NCBI RefSeq assembly: GCF_000934465.1
Contig: NZ_JXWY01000142.1
Coordinates: 1 to 43,002 of the forward strand
Length of the DNA stretch: 43,002 nt
Reading direction: 5' to 3'
Source: Staphylococcus microti
GTDB taxonomy: Bacteria; Bacillota; Bacilli; Staphylococcales; Staphylococcaceae
Shown: piece after piece, positions 1 to 11,326 of the stretch
How positions within the stretch are numbered: position 1 is the stretch's first letter
Layout of the letters: each line of letters opens with the position of its first letter
Notes under the pieces: generated by a model
Seen by the model: the letters and a program-made list of their open reading frames with translations, nothing else
The model's database searches: none
What the model was told of the DNA's origin: nothing
Program-made: the position numbers and the translations under genes

Positions 1-129
1 CTTGATATAGCTCGTTGATTGTTTAAGTCAATCACTCTTGAAAGTACTACTCTGAGTACTCAAATTATTGGAATTAACGTTGACATATTGTCATTCAGTT
101 TTCAATGTTCATATCTCAAAAGAAAATAA
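1..129 (-). other. Spacer/leader between tRNA-Ala and a 16S rRNA outside the window
   Basis: No gene is visible. On the minus strand this AT-rich stretch follows tRNA-Ala and contains a small palindrome (TGACA-ATA-TGTCA) and other short stems. Staphylococcal rrn operons commonly carry such a pre-16S leader, so the 16S rRNA is expected just beyond base 1; it is not in the window, so this is inference from context. Confidence 0.5.
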
Positions 130-205
130 TGGTGGAGACTAGCGGGATCGAACCGCTGACCTCCTGCGTGCAAAGCAGGCGCTCTCCCAGCTGAGCTAAG
201 CCCCC
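130..205 (-). tRNA. tRNA-Ala (anticodon TGC)
   Basis: On the minus strand the 76-nt sequence folds as a cloverleaf: acceptor GGGGGCT pairs with AGTCTCC, anticodon stem CCTGC/GCAGG holds the loop TTTGCAC (anticodon TGC), the T-arm has GGTTCGATCC, and CCA is encoded. It is the last tRNA of the cluster before the presumed 16S gene. Confidence 0.95.
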
Positions 206-225
206 ATAATAAGTATTTAAGTAAG

Positions 226-299
226 TCGGGAAGACAGGATTTGAACCTGCGACCCCTTGGTCCCAAACCAAGTGCTCTACCAAGCTGAGCTACTTCCCG
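226..299 (-). tRNA. tRNA-Pro (anticodon TGG)
   Basis: Minus-strand cloverleaf with acceptor CGGGAAG/CTTCCCG and anticodon loop TTTGGGA (anticodon TGG). Unlike its seven neighbours it has no encoded CCA after the discriminator A, so the CCA must be added after transcription. Confidence 0.95.
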
Positions 300-308
300 T
301 AATTAAAA

Positions 309-385
309 TGGCGCGCCCGATAGGAGTCGAACCCATAACCTCTTGATCCGTAGTCAAACGCTCTATCCAATTGAGCTACGGGCGC
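309..385 (-). tRNA. tRNA-Arg (anticodon ACG)
   Basis: Minus-strand cloverleaf with acceptor GCGCCCG/CGGGCGC, anticodon loop CTACGGA (anticodon ACG), discriminator G and encoded CCA. The A at the wobble position is normally deaminated to inosine in this tRNA. Confidence 0.95.
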
Positions 386-401
386 TTTTTATAATAATAG
401 A

Positions 402-490
402 TGGTGCCGAGGACCGGAGTCGAACCGGTACGGTAATCACTTACCGCAGGATTTTAAGTCCTGTGCGTCTGCCAGTTCCGCCACCCCGGC
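402..490 (-). tRNA. tRNA-Leu (anticodon TAA)
   Basis: An 89-nt minus-strand tRNA with the long variable arm typical of leucine tRNAs. Acceptor GCCGGGG pairs with CCTCGGC, anticodon stem CAGGA/TCCTG encloses CTTAAAA (anticodon TAA), and CCA is encoded. Confidence 0.95.
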
Positions 491-498
491 AAAAATAA

Positions 499-573
499 TG
501 GAGCAGAAGACGGGATTCGAACCCGCGACCCCAACCTTGGCAAGGTTGTATTCTACCGCTGAACTACTTCTGC
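499..573 (-). tRNA. tRNA-Gly (anticodon GCC)
   Basis: Minus-strand cloverleaf with acceptor GCAGAAG/CTTCTGC, anticodon stem CAACC/GGTTG around TTGCCAA (anticodon GCC), discriminator T and encoded CCA. Its normal T-arm suggests a translational tRNA; some staphylococcal glycine tRNAs instead serve wall synthesis. Confidence 0.95.
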
Positions 574-588
574 TCAATAAAATTTATA

Positions 589-664
589 TGGTGAGCCATA
601 GAGGATTTGAACCTCTGACCCTCTGATTAAAAGTCAGATGCTCTACCAGCTGAGCTAATGGCTC
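589..664 (-). tRNA. tRNA-Lys (anticodon TTT)
   Basis: Minus-strand cloverleaf with acceptor GAGCCAT/ATGGCTC, anticodon stem TCTGA/TCAGA around CTTTTAA (anticodon TTT) and encoded CCA. Its synthetase gene, lysS, lies just upstream of the cluster. Confidence 0.95.
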
Positions 665-671
665 GAGAAAA

Positions 672-747
<76 letters not shown>

Positions 748-750
748 AAA

Positions 751-826
751 TGGTGGAGAATGACGGGTTCGAACCGCCGACCCTCTGCTTGTAAGGCAGA
801 TGCTCTCCCAGCTGAGCTAATTCTCC
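751..826 (-). tRNA. tRNA-Val (anticodon TAC)
   Basis: Minus-strand cloverleaf with acceptor GGAGAAT/ATTCTCC, anticodon stem TCTGC/GCAGA around CTTACAA (anticodon TAC) and encoded CCA. It is the first tRNA after the 5S gene, only 12 bases away, so one transcript is likely. Confidence 0.95.
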
Positions 827-838
827 ATTATACAATAG

Positions 839-952
839 ACTGGCAACGTCCTACTCTTGCGGAACGTAAGTCCGACTACCATCGGCGCTAAAGAGCTTAA
901 CTTCTGTGTTCGGCATGGGAACAGGTGTGACCTCTTTGCCATTATCACCAGA
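839..952 (-). rRNA. rrf: 5S ribosomal RNA (copy without an adjacent 23S)
   Basis: The 114-nt minus-strand sequence is the staphylococcal 5S rRNA and nearly matches the copy at 42715-42828; the differences lie in the terminal stem. No 23S gene precedes it: the next gene upstream is lysS, about 450 bases away. The 5S therefore heads the tRNA cluster, which probably runs on into a 16S gene. Confidence 0.93.
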
Positions 953-1193
953 CAATTGTTATTTCGTAGTGCGTCGTGACTACTTTATTTATAATACTAG
1001 GTTTGCAATAACTATTCAATAGTTAATTTTACACTTTATTAATGTTTTTTGCAAACACTTTACATCAATCAGCCGCTTGTTTTCAGCGACTTTTATATAT
1101 TAAACAATTCCCCTATGAATGTCAACACTTTCTATAAATTTTTTATATAAATTTATCGAACCACTTTAATCCCTTAGTAAATCAGCTATCTCT
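953..1193. other. AT-rich intergenic stretch upstream of the 5S gene
   Basis: Very AT-rich sequence between the 5S gene and a doubtful small ORF. No protein gene is supported. It should hold the promoter for the 5S-tRNA transcript if that is not read through from lysS, but I see no clear -35/-10 pair at a good spacing. Confidence 0.4.
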
Positions 1194-1337
1194 TTAAATA
1201 CCTAAACGTTTGAATTTGTATAAAAGCACCTCAACAATCAACGGCATTGGACACTCATACCTTCTTGCAAGTTCAGCCATACATATAACCGAAATTGAAT
1301 TATAAAGTTTTACTAATTCATCTATCAAGCTAATCAT
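1194..1337 (-). CDS. Small ORF of 47 codons, unknown, doubtful
   Basis: An ATG-to-TAA frame downstream of the lysS terminator. The composition is protein-like: it begins MISLIDELVKLYNS, its middle reads MAELARRYECPMPLI, and it ends KFKRLGI, which could form two or three short helices as in a small helix-turn-helix domain. However, no Shine-Dalgarno sequence precedes the ATG and the terminator hairpin of lysS lies directly upstream. It may be a chance frame or the remains of a regulator gene. I do not recognise it. Confidence 0.2.
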   Translation of the reverse strand: MISLIDELVKLYNSISVICMAELARRYECPMPLIVEVLLYKFKRLGI

Positions 1338-1343
1338 AATTAT

Positions 1344-1380
1344 AAAAACAGACAACAAACGTTTTGTTTATTGCCTGTTT
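1344..1380 (-). terminator. Terminator after lysS
   Basis: On the minus strand an AACAGGCAA arm pairs, with small bulges, with TTGTTGTCTGTT around an ACG-containing loop, followed by a run of T. It sits 25 bases after the lysS stop codon and would end the folP-folB-folK-dus-lysS transcript. Confidence 0.7.
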
Positions 1381-1404
1381 CTATTATCTTGCATGTATTG
1401 GCTA

Positions 1405-3907
<2,503 letters not shown>

Positions 3908-3954
3908 AACAGTTATTCCTCCAATCGTTTCTTTTTCTCTTGTTCACGCGTGAC

Positions 3955-4434
3955 TTATGATTCATAACGTACAACTGTTTTATCTGATGTCACAAATGTA
4001 TGAATCGGTTGTCCTGATCTCGGTTCAACCACATCTGGTGCGATGTCATTGAGCGGAATCATCACAAAAGCACGCTCTGTCATACGTGGGTGTGGCACAA
4101 CTAACGTTTCTGTTTCGATGATTTCGTTGCCGTACAACAATATATCAATATCAATGGTACGCGGTCCCCAACGTACATCACGCACACGGTGCAAGTTCGC
4201 TTCTATACCTAATCCCACTTCTAACAATTCGTGTGGGGCAAGTGACGTTTGAACGTGCACGCACACATTGAGAAAATCTGGCTGCTCCACATAACCGACT
4301 GGCTTCGTTTCATACATTGGCGATACAGCAACTACTTCAATTTGTGAATGGTTGTCCAACTGTGCAATCGCTGTTTTTAACTGCACTTCACGCTCACCAA
4401 TATTTCCACCTAAGCCTAGATATGCGTCTACCAT
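3955..4434 (-). CDS. folK: 2-amino-4-hydroxy-6-hydroxymethyldihydropteridine pyrophosphokinase (HPPK)
   Basis: Transfers pyrophosphate from ATP to 6-hydroxymethyl-dihydropterin, giving the substrate for FolP. The 159-residue protein has the family motifs: LGLGGNIGERE at the start, YETKPVGYVEQPDFLN in the middle, and RWGPRTIDIDILLY, whose two aspartates bind magnesium. The start codon lies one base past the folB stop, so the two are translationally linked. It is the third gene of the folP-folB-folK group. Confidence 0.96.
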   Translation of the reverse strand: MVDAYLGLGGNIGEREVQLKTAIAQLDNHSQIEVVAVSPMYETKPVGYVEQPDFLNVCVHVQTSLAPHELLEVGLGIEANLHRVRDVRWGPRTIDIDILLYGNEIIETETLVVPHPRMTERAFVMIPLNDIAPDVVEPRSGQPIHTFVTSDKTVVRYES

Positions 4435-4435
4435 A

Positions 4436-5618
<1,183 letters not shown>

Positions 5619-5634
5619 TTAATTCAACGAAACT

Positions 5635-5643
5635 ATTATAACA
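5635..5643 (-). promoter_or_regulatory. Extended -10 promoter candidate for folP
   Basis: On the minus strand TGTTATAAT is a perfect TATAAT with the TGn extension, about 55 bases before the folP start. No good -35 lies at the right distance, which extended -10 promoters tolerate. Confidence 0.5.
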
Positions 5644-5783
5644 AAATTCGCCGTGTACAACTGATATAGACACTTGAGCACATTATACAAATCTCATATG
5701 TTAGTAAAGATTTTGCTATAGTCCCTCGGTAAGAGTGACTAGATTCCAAACAAGCTTGAACAATCAGGTGCTGACAGCTAGAC

Positions 5784-6075
5784 GTGAGATTGGGACAGAA
5801 ATCTTGTTTTGGCAAAAGGCTGTCGTCGTCCGGCAAGGATAGCTAAAAGTTTTATAGTAGCTGATTGATATATGCCTACACTTTTCAATTCTGACACATA
5901 TCTAATCAGCCTTGTAGGGGCACTACGACGAAACCAATGCTAATACCTAGGTTGCTGTAGTGCTCCCAAAGTTTTTGAAATGTATTTTCACTTCAGACAC
6001 CAACTGCCTTTTACAAATATTCGCTCACTTATTTAAATGAATTTTTCCTATGTCCCCACTCTCGGACCGAAATCT
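5784..6075. repeat. Fold-back intergenic repeat, about 290 bp
   Basis: The gap between cysK and folP holds no convincing gene. Its outer ends are imperfect inverted copies (GTGAGATTGGGACAGAAAT on the left; GAGAGTGGGGACATAGGAAA when the right end is reversed). Two nested hairpins lie inside: GCTGATT with AATCAGC, and GGGGCACTAC with GTAGTGCTCC. Staphylococcal genomes carry dispersed repeats containing a GGGACAnAAAT core; membership in that class is inferred, since only one copy is in this window. Confidence 0.5.
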
Positions 6076-6321
6076 CCTGTGCCAGCATAAAATTCTCTAT
6101 CTCTCATCAAGGCAGCTATCGCCTTAAAAAACACAGAAACACACCACATCTCGGATACATATATATTCTACAAAAAATTTTATTATCCCGTCCCTACAAC
6201 TCACTGCTTACCCAAGTGTTTTAAAAAATACACTCAGTCATGAACAATGCGTGTGCCGCATGGCCTACTTAACATGTTGTAGCAGAAACTGGGAACGCTT
6301 TATCAGCTCACAAGACAAAAT
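6076..6321. other. Intergenic stretch with no recognised feature
   Basis: Between the fold-back repeat and the cysK terminator I see no coding frame with a ribosome-binding site, no strong promoter and no further repeat. Taken with the repeat, the cysK-folP gap is nearly 800 bases. Confidence 0.5.
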
Positions 6322-6354
6322 CCCCGCTAATGACCACAACGATCATTAACGGGG
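6322..6354 (-). terminator. Terminator after cysK
   Basis: The arms CCCCG-CTAATGA and TCATTA-A-CGGGG form a GC-capped hairpin 11 bases past the cysK stop. On the minus strand it is followed by ATTTTG, a modest T run. Confidence 0.75.
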
Positions 6355-6365
6355 AGGACAATGAA

Positions 6366-7295
6366 TTAGTCGAAGTTGTAAAGTGGCGTTGATAAGTAAC
6401 GCTCACCATTACTTGGTAACACTGTTACGACAGTTTTACCTTTACCAAGTTCTTTCGCTTTTTGGATAGCTGCGTAAATTGCTGCACCTGAAGAAATACC
6501 ACCTAAGATACCTTCTTCTTTTGCGACACGACGTGATGTTTCCATCGCGACTTCATTACCAACTTTGATGACTTCTTCATAAATCTCTGTATTTAATGTG
6601 CCTGGTACGAAGCCAGCACCTAAACCTTGAAGTTTGTGCGGACCTGGTTCGCCACCACTTAATACTGGTGAGTCTTCTGGCTCAATCGCTACGATTTGAA
6701 TGTCTGGGTATTTTTCTTTTAATACTTTACCGACACCAGATAATGTACCACCTGTACCAACACCTGCTAAAAAGGCGTCGATTGTTTTACCTTCAAATTG
6801 CTCAACAAGTTCTGGACCTGTTGTCAATTCGTGAACACGTGGATTCGCAAGGTTTTCGAATTGTTGTGGTTCAAAATAACCATGTTCTTCTTTAAGCTCT
6901 TTTGCTTTTTTAATGGCACCTTTCATCGCTTCCGCACCTGGTGTTAACACAAGTTCAGCACCGTATGCTTTTAATAAGTTGCGACGCTCTTGGCTCATTG
7001 TTTCAGGCATTGTGAATACCGCTTTGTATCCTTTCGCTGCACATACAAACGCTAAACCGATACCCGTGTTCCCACTTGTTGGTTCTACAATTGTATCGCC
7101 AGGTTTAATTTTGCCTTCTTTTTCTGCTTGTTCGATCATTGCCAATGCGATACGGTCTTTTACCGAACCACCTGGGTTTTGATATTCTAATTTCACATAA
7201 ATGTCTGCTGCATCTTCACCTGCTTGATGACGTAGCTTGACCACAGGTGTTTGGCCAATAATCTCAGTAATGTTTTCTACGGGTTTTCTTACCAT
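6366..7295 (-). CDS. cysK: Cysteine synthase (O-acetylserine sulfhydrylase)
   Basis: PLP enzyme that makes cysteine from O-acetylserine and sulfide. The 309-residue protein carries the PLP lysine at residue 46 (NPGGSVKDR), the substrate loop TSGNTG (residues 73-78), the phosphate-binding [10 protein letters not shown], and SSGAAI near the C-terminus. A longer frame starts at a GTG inside the SD; the ATG at 7295 lies nine bases after GAGG and gives the family length. It stands alone between its own promoter (7352-7380) and terminator. In staphylococci cysK belongs to the CymR regulon, and a palindrome covers the predicted -10 here. Confidence 0.96.
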   Translation of the reverse strand: MVRKPVENITEIIGQTPVVKLRHQAGEDAADIYVKLEYQNPGGSVKDRIALAMIEQAEKEGKIKPGDTIVEPTSGNTGIGLAFVCAAKGYKAVFTMPETMSQERRNLLKAYGAELVLTPGAEAMKGAIKKAKELKEEHGYFEPQQFENLANPRVHELTTGPELVEQFEGKTIDAFLAGVGTGGTLSGVGKVLKEKYPDIQIVAIEPEDSPVLSGGEPGPHKLQGLGAGFVPGTLNTEIYEEVIKVGNEVAMETSRRVAKEEGILGGISSGAAIYAAIQKAKELGKGKTVVTVLPSNGERYLSTPLYNFD

Positions 7296-7334
7296 AATCG
7301 ACAACCTCACTTTTGTTATAGTCTCATTCGAATG

Positions 7335-7361
7335 CTTAGTTAATATATCGGATATAACTAG
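7335..7361 (-). promoter_or_regulatory. Palindromic operator candidate before cysK
   Basis: An imperfect palindrome with arms CTTAGTTA and TAACTAG around ATATATCGGATA covers the predicted -10 box of cysK. CymR represses cysK in staphylococci and Bacillus, so this is a candidate CymR site. I matched it by symmetry and position only, not to a confirmed consensus. Confidence 0.35.
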
Positions 7362-7380
7362 TGTATCATTGTTCAGACAA
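7352..7380 (-). promoter_or_regulatory. Sigma-A promoter candidate for cysK
   Basis: On the minus strand TTGTCT and TTATAT are separated by 17 bases, about 57 bases before the cysK ATG. Confidence 0.5.
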
Positions 7381-7423
7381 TTTCAAAAGTAAAATCACAC
7401 GTGTCACGTAAAATTTTTCACGT

Positions 7424-8305
7424 TTATTTCATTGACACAAGTAAGTCTTGTAAATCTTCTTCTGAAAAATGATATTTCGTACGGCAGAAATGACATTCTG
7501 CTTCAGCACCATGGTCTTCACGAATCATGCTTTCAATCTCAGCTTCTCCAAGACCTTTAATCGCTGTTAAGAATTTTTCATGGCCACAGTTACATTCAAA
7601 TTCAACAGGCATTGTTTCTAAAAATTCTACATTGTCCGCGCCTAAAATTTCTTGTAGCATTTCTTCTGGTATATAACCTTGATCAACAAGTGTTGAAACA
7701 GGTGTCATGTTGTTAATCGCTTCTTCTAACTTCGCTACTGTTTCTTCTTTAGCACCTGGCATCACTTGAATAATAAAGCCACCTGCTGCTTTAATTGAGT
7801 TGTCCGGATTCACTAGAACACCGACCCCTACTGATGACGGTACTTGTTCACTGTTCGCAAAATAGTATGTGAAGTCTTCTCCTAGTTCGCCTGATACGAT
7901 TGGGCTGTTCCCTGTATAATAGTCACGCATGCCGACGTCTTTTACGACATTGATTGCACCGTTTGTCCCGACTGCACGACGGACATCTAATTTTCCTTGT
8001 GCATTTAATGGGAAGTGTGTCTGTGGGTTCGTTACATAGCCACGAACTTTCCCTTGTGCATTTGCGTCCGCTACAATTTTACCGATTGGGCCATCGCCAT
8101 TGACTGTAACTGTCAATTTTTGTTCGCCTTTTAACATTGCCCCCATCATCACGGTTGCTGTCATCGTACGACCGAGTGCCGCTGATGCTGTCGGCCACGT
8201 GTAATGATCTGTTTGTGCTTCTTGAATTGCGTCTGTTGTTCTCGCACTGTATGCACGGACTTCGCCACCGTATGCAAGTGCTTTAACAATATAATCTTGC
8301 GTCAT
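7424..8305 (-). CDS. hslO: Redox-regulated chaperone Hsp33
   Basis: Cytosolic holdase that becomes active when its zinc-bound cysteines are oxidised. The 293-residue protein has the conserved N-terminal substrate-binding domain and a C-terminal redox switch with four cysteines in the pattern CxC (C238, C240) and CxxC (C271, C274), spaced as in the family. A promoter (8399-8427) lies upstream, so it is probably transcribed separately from ftsH, whose terminator lies just beyond. In Firmicutes the hslO-ftsH-cysK order is usual. Confidence 0.96.
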   Translation of the reverse strand: MTQDYIVKALAYGGEVRAYSARTTDAIQEAQTDHYTWPTASAALGRTMTATVMMGAMLKGEQKLTVTVNGDGPIGKIVADANAQGKVRGYVTNPQTHFPLNAQGKLDVRRAVGTNGAINVVKDVGMRDYYTGNSPIVSGELGEDFTYYFANSEQVPSSVGVGVLVNPDNSIKAAGGFIIQVMPGAKEETVAKLEEAINNMTPVSTLVDQGYIPEEMLQEILGADNVEFLETMPVEFECNCGHEKFLTAIKGLGEAEIESMIREDHGAEAECHFCRTKYHFSEEDLQDLLVSMK

Positions 8306-8398
8306 GTTCTTTTCTATCTCCTTTTTAATATGATTATTTCATCGACATCCACTATATATGTGTCATTTCGAACCATCATATTTTCTCTATGTTGCATT

Positions 8399-8427
8399 AT
8401 CATACTCGCGTAAACAGATAAGTACAA
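8399..8427 (-). promoter_or_regulatory. Sigma-A promoter candidate for hslO
   Basis: On the minus strand TTGTAC and TATGAT are separated by 17 bases, about 94 bases before the hslO start and after the ftsH terminator. Confidence 0.6.
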
Positions 8428-8468
8428 CTGAAATGACTTGCGCGACCTTTTCCACAATATCATAACCT

Positions 8469-8519
8469 AAAAAAGACTTTCTCAACAGACGGTTTTGCTC
8501 CATCTATGAGAAAGTCTTT
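8469..8519 (-). terminator. Terminator after ftsH
   Basis: A long stem, AAAGACTTTCTCA pairing with TGAGAAAGTCTTT, is followed on the minus strand by a run of T. It lies 15 bases past the ftsH stop. Confidence 0.88.
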
Positions 8520-8533
8520 AAATAACAATTATC

Positions 8534-10612
8534 CTATTGACGTGGTGGTGTTTGATCATCACCTGGACGGTCTATCTCCGGTGCTTGATCGTACGCTGTT
8601 GTATCTTCTTCTGATGTTTGATCTGTTGTTTCTTCACCACGATCTGATGAACTCGTGTTAGCACGATTTGTCATTTCTTCTTGTTCACGGCGAATTTCTT
8701 CATAAGACTTACCATATTTGCCTTCGTTGAATTCGTCATTTTCAGAGCGTTCAACGACTTTCGCATCATCATAGTTCACTTCTGGAAGGTGTCCTTCGTG
8801 GAACAATGATTGAATTTGTTCAGCAACTAATGTCTCTTCAGTTAACAATGTTTCAGCAATAAGACGTAGTTGTGATTCATGTTCTAATAAAATTTGTTTA
8901 CAACGTTCATATTGTTCTTTGATGATACGTTGTACTTCTTTATCAATTTCAAATGCGATTTGACCTGAATATTCAGGCTCTCCAGACATATCTTTACCTA
9001 AGAAGACTTGACCGCCACCATGTGAGAATTGTAATGGTCCAAGTTTTTTACTCATACCGTATTGCGTTACCATTTCACGTGCAATTTGTGTCGCACGTTC
9101 AAAGTCGTTAGAAGCACCTGTAGATACTTCGTTGAAAATAACGTCTTCCGCTACACGGCCACCTAACAGACCACAAATTTTATCGAGTAATTCTGGTTCT
9201 GTCATTAAGAAACGGTCTTGTTTCGGTAACATCATCGCATAACCACCTGCTTGTCCACGTGGTACGATTGTTACTTTGTGTACAACTTCCGCTTCATCCA
9301 ATACCATACCAATAACTGTATGACCCGCTTCATGGTGTGCAACGATATTACGTTCTTTCTCAGAAATAACACGTGATTTTTTCGCTGGTCCGGCAATCAC
9401 GCGGTCTGTTGCTTCTTCAATATCACGCATATCAATTTTTTGTTTACCACTACGCGCAGCAATTAATGATGCTTCGTTCAATAAGTTTTCTAAGTCTGCA
9501 CCTGAAAAACCTGGTGTACGTTGCGCAATTGCTTTAAGATCCACTGTTTCGTCTAATGGCTTGTTCTTCGCATGAACGTGTAAAACAGCTTCACGGCCTT
9601 TCACATCTGGACGACCGACTTGAATTTGACGGTCAAAACGACCTGGACGTAAAAGTGCTGGGTCCAAGATGTCTGGACGGTTAGTCGCTGCAATCATAAT
9701 GATGTTTTCGTTCTCACCGAAACCATCCATTTCAACTAATAACTGGTTCAATGTCTGTTCACGTTCATCATGACCGCCACCGACACCGGCACCACGTTGA
9801 CGACCGACTGCATCAATCTCGTCAATAAAGATGATACATGGCGCATTCTTTTTAGCATTCTCAAATAAGTCACGCACACGGCTTGCACCGACACCGACAA
9901 ACATCTCTACGAAGTCTGAACCACTAATCGAGAAGAATGGCACACCTGCTTCGCCTGCAACTGCACGTGCAAGCAATGTTTTACCGGTACCTGGTGGGCC
10001 GACTAACAGCACACCTTTGGGAATACGTGAACCCATTTGTTTAAATTTCTTATTATCTTTTAAGAAGTCTACAATTTCGACTAATTCTTGTTTTTCTTCG
10101 TCAGCACCCGCAACATCTGAGAAGCGTACGCGACCTTTTTGACTGTCGTACATTTTCGCTTTGGACTTACCAAAGTTCATCATACGACCGCCGCCACCGC
10201 CACCTTGTGCTTGGCTTAAGAAGAAAATGAATAACAATGCTATCACTAGGACAGGGATTAATGTTGAGATGATACTTACAAATACACTCTGTCCTTCTTC
10301 TTCTTTAACTGTAAATTCTAATCCTTTTTGTTTTTGAGCTGTATCAGTGACTTTATCTAGCTCTTTATCATTATTAAATAATATCGTTGACGCGAAGTCA
10401 TCGTTATTTTTCAACTTACCGCTCACTTTATACACATTGCTTTCTGGTTGAATTTCTAATGACTTAAGGTCACCTTTCTCCAACTTTTGCATAAATTGAT
10501 TATAAGTAAGTTCTTTTGGGACATTGCCATTGCCGTTAATCCATGAAAATAACCCAAAGATGACGACGCCAATCAGCGCTATAAATAGCACATTACGAAA
10601 AGCTTTCTGCAT
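8534..10612 (-). CDS. ftsH: ATP-dependent zinc metalloprotease FtsH
   Basis: Membrane-anchored AAA+ protease that degrades misfolded and regulatory proteins. The 692-residue protein has two membrane segments (about residues 7-25 and 110-134) around an extracytoplasmic domain, a glycine-rich linker, Walker A GPPGTGKT (205-212), Walker B IFIDEID (261-267), the second region of homology ([17 protein letters not shown]), and the zinc site HEAGH (427-431). The C-terminal tail is acidic and Thr/Ser-rich. The ATG follows AGGAGG at nine bases. It lies downstream of tilS-hpt, the usual order, but a possible terminator in the gap suggests partly separate transcription. Confidence 0.97.
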   Translation of the reverse strand: MQKAFRNVLFIALIGVVIFGLFSWINGNGNVPKELTYNQFMQKLEKGDLKSLEIQPESNVYKVSGKLKNNDDFASTILFNNDKELDKVTDTAQKQKGLEFTVKEEEGQSVFVSIISTLIPVLVIALLFIFFLSQAQGGGGGGRMMNFGKSKAKMYDSQKGRVRFSDVAGADEEKQELVEIVDFLKDNKKFKQMGSRIPKGVLLVGPPGTGKTLLARAVAGEAGVPFFSISGSDFVEMFVGVGASRVRDLFENAKKNAPCIIFIDEIDAVGRQRGAGVGGGHDEREQTLNQLLVEMDGFGENENIIMIAATNRPDILDPALLRPGRFDRQIQVGRPDVKGREAVLHVHAKNKPLDETVDLKAIAQRTPGFSGADLENLLNEASLIAARSGKQKIDMRDIEEATDRVIAGPAKKSRVISEKERNIVAHHEAGHTVIGMVLDEAEVVHKVTIVPRGQAGGYAMMLPKQDRFLMTEPELLDKICGLLGGRVAEDVIFNEVSTGASNDFERATQIAREMVTQYGMSKKLGPLQFSHGGGQVFLGKDMSGEPEYSGQIAFEIDKEVQRIIKEQYERCKQILLEHESQLRLIAETLLTEETLVAEQIQSLFHEGHLPEVNYDDAKVVERSENDEFNEGKYGKSYEEIRREQEEMTNRANTSSSDRGEETTDQTSEEDTTAYDQAPEIDRPGDDQTPPRQ

Positions 10613-10715
10613 GCGACGTTTCCTCCTACTCCAATTATAAAGCTAACAAAAATTTTACCATAATATAAATACAACTTGCTAGTAATTGTACTTCATATAC
10701 GTTGTATACAACAAA

Positions 10716-10772
10716 AGACGAGTTTCCGTTGTTTTTCGTTTCATTTCAGAACTTCAATCAGGTCACTCGTCT
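10716..10772 (-). terminator. Possible terminator after hpt
   Basis: An 8-bp stem (AGACGAGT with ACTCGTCT) encloses a large loop of about 41 bases, followed on the minus strand by TTTG. It is in the right place between hpt and ftsH, but the loop is long, so termination may be partial. Confidence 0.4.
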
Positions 10773-10786
10773 CATCTTTTTGGCTA

Positions 10787-11326
10787 TTACTTCGTGTAAA
10801 TTTCTGGTTTCAGCGTACCAATGTATGGCAAGTTACGATATTCCTCTTTGTAGTCTAAACCGTAGCCAACAACAAATTCATCAGGAATCACTTTACCAAC
10901 GTATTTCGCTTGAATATCCGCTTTACGACGATTTGGTTTATCTAACAATGTCACAATCTCCAATGAGTTTACACGACGTGATTGCAACAATTCTGTAATA
11001 GATTTTAACGTTGTACCTGTTTCAAGAATGTCTTCAATAATTAAGACATCTTTATTTTCAATTGAAGAGCCTAAGTCTTTTAAAATTTGTACTTCACCTG
11101 TTGATTCTAAACCACCGTGATAGCTCGATACGTCCATAAAGTCGATTGCAAGTGGTGTATCAATGCGTTTAATTAAGTCGGTCATGAATAAGATAGACCC
11201 CTTCAAAATCCCTACACAAAATAAGTTTTTACCTTTGTAGTCTTCTGTCAATACACGTCCAAGACGCTCACAGATTTCTTGAATCTCTTCTTCTGTTAAT
11301 AAAATCTCTTTCAAATCATTTCTCAT
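10787..11326 (-). CDS. hpt: Hypoxanthine phosphoribosyltransferase
   Basis: Purine salvage enzyme that joins hypoxanthine (and usually guanine) to PRPP. The 179-residue protein has the type I phosphoribosyltransferase loop VLIIEDILETGTTL, an early GILKGS segment and the base-binding end DEFVVGYGLDY. Its start overlaps the end of tilS by 11 bases, so the two are translationally coupled. The tilS-hpt-ftsH order is conserved in Firmicutes. Confidence 0.96.
   Translation of the reverse strand: MRNDLKEILLTEEEIQEICERLGRVLTEDYKGKNLFCVGILKGSILFMTDLIKRIDTPLAIDFMDVSSYHGGLESTGEVQILKDLGSSIENKDVLIIEDILETGTTLKSITELLQSRRVNSLEIVTLLDKPNRRKADIQAKYVGKVIPDEFVVGYGLDYKEEYRNLPYIGTLKPEIYTK

Noticed and set aside
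5636-5836. Minus-strand ORF of 66 codons upstream of folP
   Set aside because: No SD, crosses the folP promoter and the end of the fold-back repeat, and the composition is not protein-like.
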